This document shows positions 58,208-64,000 of a DNA stretch of 64,000 bases, piece after piece (within the stretch, counting starts at the first letter, position 1; every line of letters starts with the position of its first letter). Below the pieces are notes generated by a model, which searched no databases, was not told the DNA's origin, and saw nothing but the letters and a program-made list of their open reading frames with translations. The stretch is from Phorcus lineatus. Lineage: Eukaryota; Mollusca; Gastropoda; Trochida; Trochidae. The DNA lies in the NCBI GenBank assembly GCA_921293015.1, contig OV121081.1:29949158-30013157 (forward strand), written 5' to 3'. Made by a program: the position numbers and the translations under genes.

Positions 58208-58346
58208 GTGAACTTGAGGGACACTTTGCATAGTAAAAATGTGAACTTGAGGGACACTTTGCATAGTAAAAATGTGAACTTGAGGGACACTTTGCATAGT
58301 AAAAATGTGAACTTGAGGGACACTTTGCATAGTAAAAATGTGAACT
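58208..58346. repeat. 33-bp tandem repeat, four copies plus part
   Basis: GTGAACTTGAGGGACACTTT then GCATAGTAAAAAT repeats without a mismatch, so it is young or recently homogenised. The unit is 11 codons, which keeps frames open on both strands by chance. Confidence 0.95.
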
Positions 58347-58469
58347 AAGATGGAGAATTTATGCAAACACTGCTGGTCTGCTTGACACGATATAATTTAA
58401 TTGACAGCTGCTAACACTTTTCTGTGGCGGCACGTGGTCCTGTGCAAAGCTCAGTTGACCACTATCAGT

Positions 58470-58805
58470 GAAGTTCAGCAACATCTGGCATGGCTCGCCA
58501 GATGGGTGGGTTACCCGATCATTGCTGTATTAACTGAGACTTCAAGGGTTATTCCCTGCCCCACACTGAGGCACAAGTTGAGAAGCTTGTGGTGTCTCCT
58601 TAGGCAAGAGACTTTATTCAAAATGTGCCTCTGTTCACCCAGCAGTACTAATTTGGTACCTGGTGTAGATTGTGTTGGAGGTGACCTTTAAGCGATGTAA
58701 CCGGCAGCTTGGGTTAGACCAGGGTAATAATGCAGGGAGCGCCTTGAGCATGCATTCGGTGTGGATATGTGCGCTATATAAATACCCTAATTAATATTAT
58801 TAATG
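58470..58805 (+). repeat. SINE with CACCCAGCAGTA core and TTAATATTA tail
   Basis: Contains GCCTCTGTTCACCCAGCAGT, GGTACCTGGTGTAGAT, then TAATGCAGGGAGCGCCTTGA and GTGCGCTATATAAATAC. The last part matches the tail at 13360-13449. The open frame at 58401-58691 lies within it and is not a gene. Confidence 0.75.
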
Positions 58806-59877
58806 GGGCATATAAATTGGTTATATATATATACCTCAACATCCCATGACTGCCCAGGTTGTATTTGAGGAAAAATGGTAACTCAATTCAATCTTCTCCC
58901 AACACAGGTGCAACACAGGGTTGTTTGGTATGAAGCAATATTTTATTCTTGATAATGTAGATGACAAATAATGAAACTGTACAGCTCTAGTTTCGCTGCA
59001 GTTACAGTAACCATGGCAACTTCAACCTATCACCACACAAGATGAAAACAGAATTGTAAATAGAGCAACAGTGTCAAGATTAAAAACTTGACAGGTTGCT
59101 GGAAAAGATATTTCAATCACAAAATTAACTTCAAAGATGACAGGTTTTGCATCAATATTAGATATTCTTCATTACTAACATTATACAACCTAAACATTGA
59201 AGTTAGAAAGGCTTTATCACAGTAATGGGCGTGGAATAAAGCGACACAATTAATTGATTTGTGAAAGCTCACATTCTGCCCTCTTGCTTAACATTTAAGC
59301 CTTTGATATTAACATAATCAGCTTATTTTCAATTTCAATCATCAATACTAGAAATATAAGCAGATTTAAACCATTAAGACTAAATTGAAGTCATAGATGG
59401 CTGCATCTATAAACCAAAGTGCTAGTTTCTATTCAGGTATACTTAATCATTAAAATAATGTGACAAGTTTGTACAACAATGTATACGTACAAACAAGTTT
59501 AATTTTTAGATACCCAAATAATAATTGCAACAATAAATGCATCACAATAAAGAGCTAACAACAAAACATAAATACATAATCAGCAAAAGTAAAAATTCTC
59601 ACTGGAATAATTAATTTAGGTAAATAAATTGGCATTTATTTACATATTTGGTCAACCATTAGGACTTATTTTGCTAGATTTCTCTTTTTACTATATACAA
59701 ACTAAAGCCTGGAAACTGCTATACTCAGTAACATTGGAAGCATCCAACATAATTATAATTTATATTCAAATGTTTAAGTCATTGTCATCTTGGCAAGGCA
59801 AATCTTGAAGCTGGTCAAAAGTGGCATTTTTTTCACAGAGGTAGTTAAAAGTATGATGAAAATGTGAAATATATATT

Positions 59878-60072
59878 TTAGCACTTTAAAACCATTTTTG
59901 AGAAGATGCTTTCTAAAAATGTTTCCCAGGACTTTTGGGTATGAGTCCAATCAAACTCATTTGAATATGTCCTGATTGTTTGAACCAGGCTGTTTTTGAT
60001 AGTACATGCTACCTCATGTATGATGCCCACATCAATTTCATCTATCCACAACGGATCATATCCGGTCGAATT
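59878..60072 (-). CDS. Candidate terminal coding exon of an unrecognised gene
   Basis: The minus strand shows an acceptor-like TTACATTTGGCAG near 60083, then an open frame through WNSTGYDPLWIDEIDVGIIH, then SNEFDWTHTQKSWETFLESI, and a TAA at 59878-59880. AATAAA (TTTATT near 59634 on the plus strand) follows about 240 bases later. The composition is protein-like (acidic, Trp-rich, few runs). No ATG opens the frame, so if real it is a last exon. I do not recognise a family. Confidence 0.3.
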   Translation of the reverse strand, partial: NSTGYDPLWIDEIDVGIIHEVACTIKNSLVQTIRTYSNEFDWTHTQKSWETFLESIFSKMVLKC

Positions 60073-62610
60073 CCATGTGTCTTCTGCCAAATGTAATGTT
60101 GAGTAGAAAGAATTCTCAACAAATTATTTGTGGATATAAATCACTTCAAATCATGAGTTGAAAGTTGGGATTTTTGTTCTCAATTGATTCAATCTTAGAC
60201 GATTTATCTTACTGTAGCAGCTATATGTTTTTATAGAGGAACCCATTATCCAAATTACACTCGGTCAACGGACTCCTTTCTTACTAAACCATTTACTTAA
60301 CAATTGGTTTCTTTTTCTATGAATTAATCGAATGACTTTTGAACTGTCTAAAAAATGTTTCAATCAAGTGAGGAATGATTCCCAAACAACTCCTTCAGGT
60401 CACTAAAAGTTGAAATACTTTCAAAGTAAGCATCTAGGAAATAAATAAAGCCAGGTTCAATGGTTCAGCACTAATGAATCTCATCATTTGCTAGACTAGA
60501 TATCACTGATTACCATTTGTTGGTATGACATTTCACCATAATATTACCAAACAAGAGCCTCAGACTTGACTTCAGCTCAGGAAGACCTGTAAAAAACAGC
60601 TGTGCATTCAGAGCCTAACAGCTCTTGTACATACAAGGGTTCACTCTCTAGAATACTCATAAATTCTTTGCCTGAGGACTGGCTCATCTGTCACTAAAAC
60701 TTAATTTCCAAGACTACTTCTAGAATCTTATACTGCTAAATCTGGGTCTTCAAATCTGTGTGAGGCCCTCCAATCTCCTGATTGTCATGTCAGCATTTGC
60801 TTCGTATAAACTATAACAACTGATTACTCGTAGCTATAAAAAGATGTTGATGACCCTCTCATCAAGGCGCTGCTACTAATGCCAGATTGAAGTTATATTA
60901 ATGATTCATTATACATAATGCATATGAAGCAAACACTGACAAGACAATAAGGGGATTGGAGGAACTTTGAAGAGATTCCAGAGGATCACATGTTTGAGAA
61001 AAGGAAGAGGTGAAGGCTAAAGTTCTATGCTAAGTATGTGAAGAACGCTAGCTGTGACTACACTGAAAAGTCACATTCATTTAAAGAAAGAAGTTGACCT
61101 ACTTATTTCGTTTCCTTCAACTTCTTATACACAACTCAGCACTTAGCTTTTCAAACTCTCAATGGCACTCTACATGTTTTTGCTGATAATGCCTTCCGTA
61201 ATGTATTTTCTACAACAATTTCTAAAGTTACCACTGATTGGTCCTAAGCACTCATTTTGATATAGCTAGAGACGGTATTGAAGTTATTTGTTGCACTCAT
61301 TCTGAAATATATATCATTATATAGAGAGATGGTGTTTCAAGCTACATCTTACTAAAGCAACACAAAAGCACTGCTGGAAGATCAAATATCCGAAGCGGCA
61401 AAGCACAACCATAACTACATACTGGGTATTCCTGCAACAACATTAAATACTTCAAACAATGGGTCAACATCACTTCAAACTACTGGCTTGACACATTCTT
61501 AAGCTTCAGGTATTCGCTCACACATCAAGCATTGGGGTTGAATAAATAAATATATACATAAAATCTCAAATATTTTTCAACAGATTCTGTGCTAAATTCA
61601 GCAATATCGACAAACTGGCCAAGAAGCATAATTCATAGTGATTGGATTTTGTCACCAATTACTGTAATATTCACTATCAATCTCATTGAAATAAGTTGAA
61701 ATCTATAACATGCATCTTCCTGCAGTTTAAGTTTTTCCCCATAAGGATAGGTGTCAGGTGACCTTTTCACTACAGCCAATCAGAGACGAGGCATTTTAGT
61801 AAACCTGTTATTGTTTTAATTTATGGAAGGTAAAAGGTCACATTTCTGACACACGACCCTTATGGATCAATACTTAGATAAAAAATGCAGCAAGGTGATG
61901 GGTTCTATCTGATTCCAATGACATTTTATTCACAATTGTCTTTCGCAACATTGCAAGTTGTAATTTTGAAATGCATATTCAAAGGTTTAACAGGTAGTCA
62001 CAAGATGAAATGACAAAAAAAATTCAAAATCAAAGTTTGATGAAATGTCAAAAGATAGCAACAAACTTGGGTGCTTATTATGAAGATAAAATTGTAAGAA
62101 ATATATTAGAAGTTGCAGTACATCAAAAAAGCTCCTTAAAGAGGTGGGACTAGGAATGTAAGTAGAGATAACAGGGACGTATTACTATGATATTTGTTAA
62201 CCATCAAAATGATCCATTGTGATGGTAAAGGTTCTTTACTGTAAAGACCTGAAAATTCCAGAGAAGCTTTAAAATATTTCAGGGGTGTAGTAATAAGATT
62301 CTACTAGCATGTTACTAAGAAACGACTGTTACTTTTCTATCCAATGAGTTTCTAAATCTTACACTTCGTGCTGAAAATGAATTAAAAGTGTCACTTCTAT
62401 ACAGAATACTGAAAACAAACAAAAGAGGACATTTTTCCTGAATAAAACAAATTTGGAATGTCTCACTCAAAAATATCAATTATGTTATCACACTAACACA
62501 ACAAATGTTGAAATATTAAAATGCACAATAAATGCATAGAAAACATTAAGAGTGCAATGCATCTAGAAATGTGGGTCATTTGAGAAATCATATTGTGACA
62601 TATGACTTCA

Positions 62611-63068
62611 TTCTCTCCGAGGTAGCTGAAATCATAAAATCCTATGTAACGTCTGATCTAATATGAACACTTCTTGGATTTAAGAGAAATTCCCTCGCAG
62701 CAACAAAATTTTAACACAAACTTGCTGTTAAATTTCAGCCAATAAAAAATCTCTCAAAATAAAAAGTTTGTTTGTTTACCAAGGCAGATTCCATGAATCA
62801 GTCGCCATTTAATGTAACCATGTTCTTTAAAAAAGTCAATTTATTATGTGCAATTTACAATAAAATGAATTCAAATTTTCTTGGAGCATAAAGAAGGCTA
62901 AACAAGGTCTTGTAATGATACCTTTGAATCAGCTTTGCTGAGTGTATCACTAACATTGATTACTTCCAATCAGACTTCTTCATTTTAAGCCAAGAGAAGC
63001 ACTTGTACTAAAACAGAGGTTAGCATACGACTTTATGGTCTTGAGCTGCCTCTGTTGGGAGAGAAAGA
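62611..63068. repeat. Foldback MITE-like element, copy 2
   Basis: The left end ATTCTCTCCGAGGTAGCTGA and right end GAGCTGCCTCTGTTGGGAGA are inverted copies. AAAACAGAGGTTAGCA precedes the right end as in the copy at 1498-1910. Confidence 0.6.
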
Positions 63069-63447
63069 GATGACTTGAGATCGCTTGATATTATTCCAAT
63101 ATTGAAAAGGAAGTTTTCAAAGTTTTTCACACAAAACACTCCAGTTTGAATCTCAACCTTATTCTTGGTGTCACTCTTTTCAATCGGAAGTTGCAGATAT
63201 ATCCAAACAAGATTTATCAACTGTAACATATCACCTTTCCATCAACCAAACTGACTTGCTCCATGGCAAATAACTCTGATTCTATTAATGGAAATAACTT
63301 TTTTCAAGGGGATAATCATAATCCCATTCAAGAGGAATATCAGTGACTCACTTAAATAGTGATAACGCAAAGATTTGGTTCAAGAAGGATAACTCTTGAT
63401 CTCCTTTCAAGGGAAGTAACTCTGGGTATGCTTAAGGGAAATAACTC

Positions 63448-63670
63448 TCAGACAACTCCTGCTCCACAACCAGCACGACTGACTAGCATGTTGCTAAGCA
63501 ACGACCACTGATCAGATTCAGGATCGTAAACCTCAGCACTTCTTAATCGACTCTGTCCGTCAAATCCTCCAACTACATATATCCTGCCGTCGAACACAGC
63601 GATACCAGGCCAGGCTCGGGGAGTGTTCATTGGTGTGATAGTCGTCCACTGGCGGGTCAATGTGTTGAAG
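63448..63670 (-). CDS. Kelch-repeat protein, terminal exon (partial gene)
   Basis: After the acceptor AAATTTCAG, an open frame encodes FNTLTRQWTTITPMNTPRAW, then IYVVGGFDGQSRLRSAEVYD and WSLLSNMLVSRAGCGAGVV before TGA at 63448-63450. This is one full kelch blade (VVGGFDG, Tyr, Trp) plus the closing strand of the propeller. It most likely belongs to a KLHL-type BTB-BACK-kelch protein (a Cullin-3 substrate adaptor), but only the C-terminus is in view, so the member cannot be named. The remaining exons lie beyond 64000. Confidence 0.88.
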
Positions 63671-64000
63671 CTGAAATTTTATAATTACAGCAATGACAAT
63701 TATGATCATCTTAGAACTAATGCAGACTGTGAAATATTGTTTTGGTGAGGTTATTTTGAGGCAAGATATAATTAAATACTCTCCTCTGTGTAGTGATTAC
63801 AGTACAGTACGACACGAGCATTATGCCAATTGTGATCCCGCTGTTACTCTATCAAAAGGTTTTAACTGGTACTGAAATTTGTCACTTTAATTCTAATCAT
63901 TTTTGTATAGCAACAATATAAAGCCATTATCAAAGAAGTGATTTTGATCAAAACTAAATTGTGTAACTCAGCTGCCAAACCTAAAATATTTGTTTGACAT
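63671..64000. other. Intron of the kelch gene, nothing recognisable
   Basis: Intronic by inference from the acceptor at 63671. The short open frame at 63693-63875 on the plus strand has no motif. Confidence 0.5.

Larger units (their letters stand above)
58806..63447. other. 3' flank or long 3' UTR of the kelch gene (minus strand)
   Basis: 4.6 kb without a confirmed gene. Contains the candidate exon at 59878-60072, an inverted pair of a dispersed repeat at 60743-60800 and 60915-60975, a MITE at 62611-63068, and repeated AAGGGA(A)GTAACTCT-like motifs from 63265 to 63445. Confidence 0.45.

Noticed and set aside
58401-58691. 96-codon plus-strand frame
   Set aside because: It lies within a SINE whose tail is shared with 13360-13449.

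Overview
This window is animal nuclear DNA. It is AT-rich, with short exons spread over long introns, GT-AG splice sites, tRNA-derived SINEs, hAT-type DNA elements, foldback MITEs and large minisatellites. The repeat style (for example the GAGTTACCTCCCTT motif, SINE tails ending in GCGCTATATAAAT, and the 'tgaagactctaggtgcagcggttcatgagatat' type of dispersed repeat) suggests a lophotrochozoan, most likely a bivalve or other mollusc. That placement is inference.

Three protein-coding loci can be read. (1) A complete 13-exon minus-strand gene (19348 down to 5395; 503 codons) encodes a membrane-bound O-acyltransferase of the MBOAT1/2 (lysophospholipid acyltransferase; fly oysgedart) type. All 12 junctions keep the reading frame. 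(2) A plus-strand gene (29339 to 54296) encodes an AIG1/ADTRP-type integral-membrane hydrolase. Its five 3' exons (50046 to 54296) are single-copy, but six different first coding exons lie upstream at 29339, 37199, 41886, 43474, 47335 and 49749. Each has its own ATG, its own conserved GG...(F/Y)(L/M)T motif and its own phase-0 donor, so each could be spliced to the shared exon 2. (3) The last exon of a kelch-repeat gene lies on the minus strand at 63448-63670; the rest is outside the window. Two further minus-strand segments (703-856 and 59878-60072) look like terminal exons of unrecognised genes, with low confidence.

Layout: 1-5394, mostly non-coding flank downstream of the MBOAT gene; 5395-19348, the MBOAT gene, with a 59-bp minisatellite built on one of its own splice acceptors, a tRNA-SINE cluster and two hAT-type elements in its introns; 19349-29338, about 10 kb of intergenic DNA between the two head-to-head lipid-enzyme genes; 29339-49904, the first-exon array, whose introns hold a CATA array, a 45-bp palindromic minisatellite, a Penelope-like endonuclease fragment and a cluster of TGACGTCA sites; 50046-54296, the shared AIG1-type exons, with a well-preserved hAT element encoding a BED finger in one intron; 54297-63447, 3' flanks and repeats between two convergent genes; 63448-64000, the kelch terminal exon.

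The main result is the AIG1-type locus. By comparison with human AIG1 (catalytic Thr43 and His134), the catalytic threonine lies in the variable first exons and the histidine in shared exon 4. Each promoter would therefore supply its own first membrane segment, loop and nucleophile to one common body, a layout like that of UGT1A or clustered protocadherins but in a fatty-acid-ester hydrolase family.
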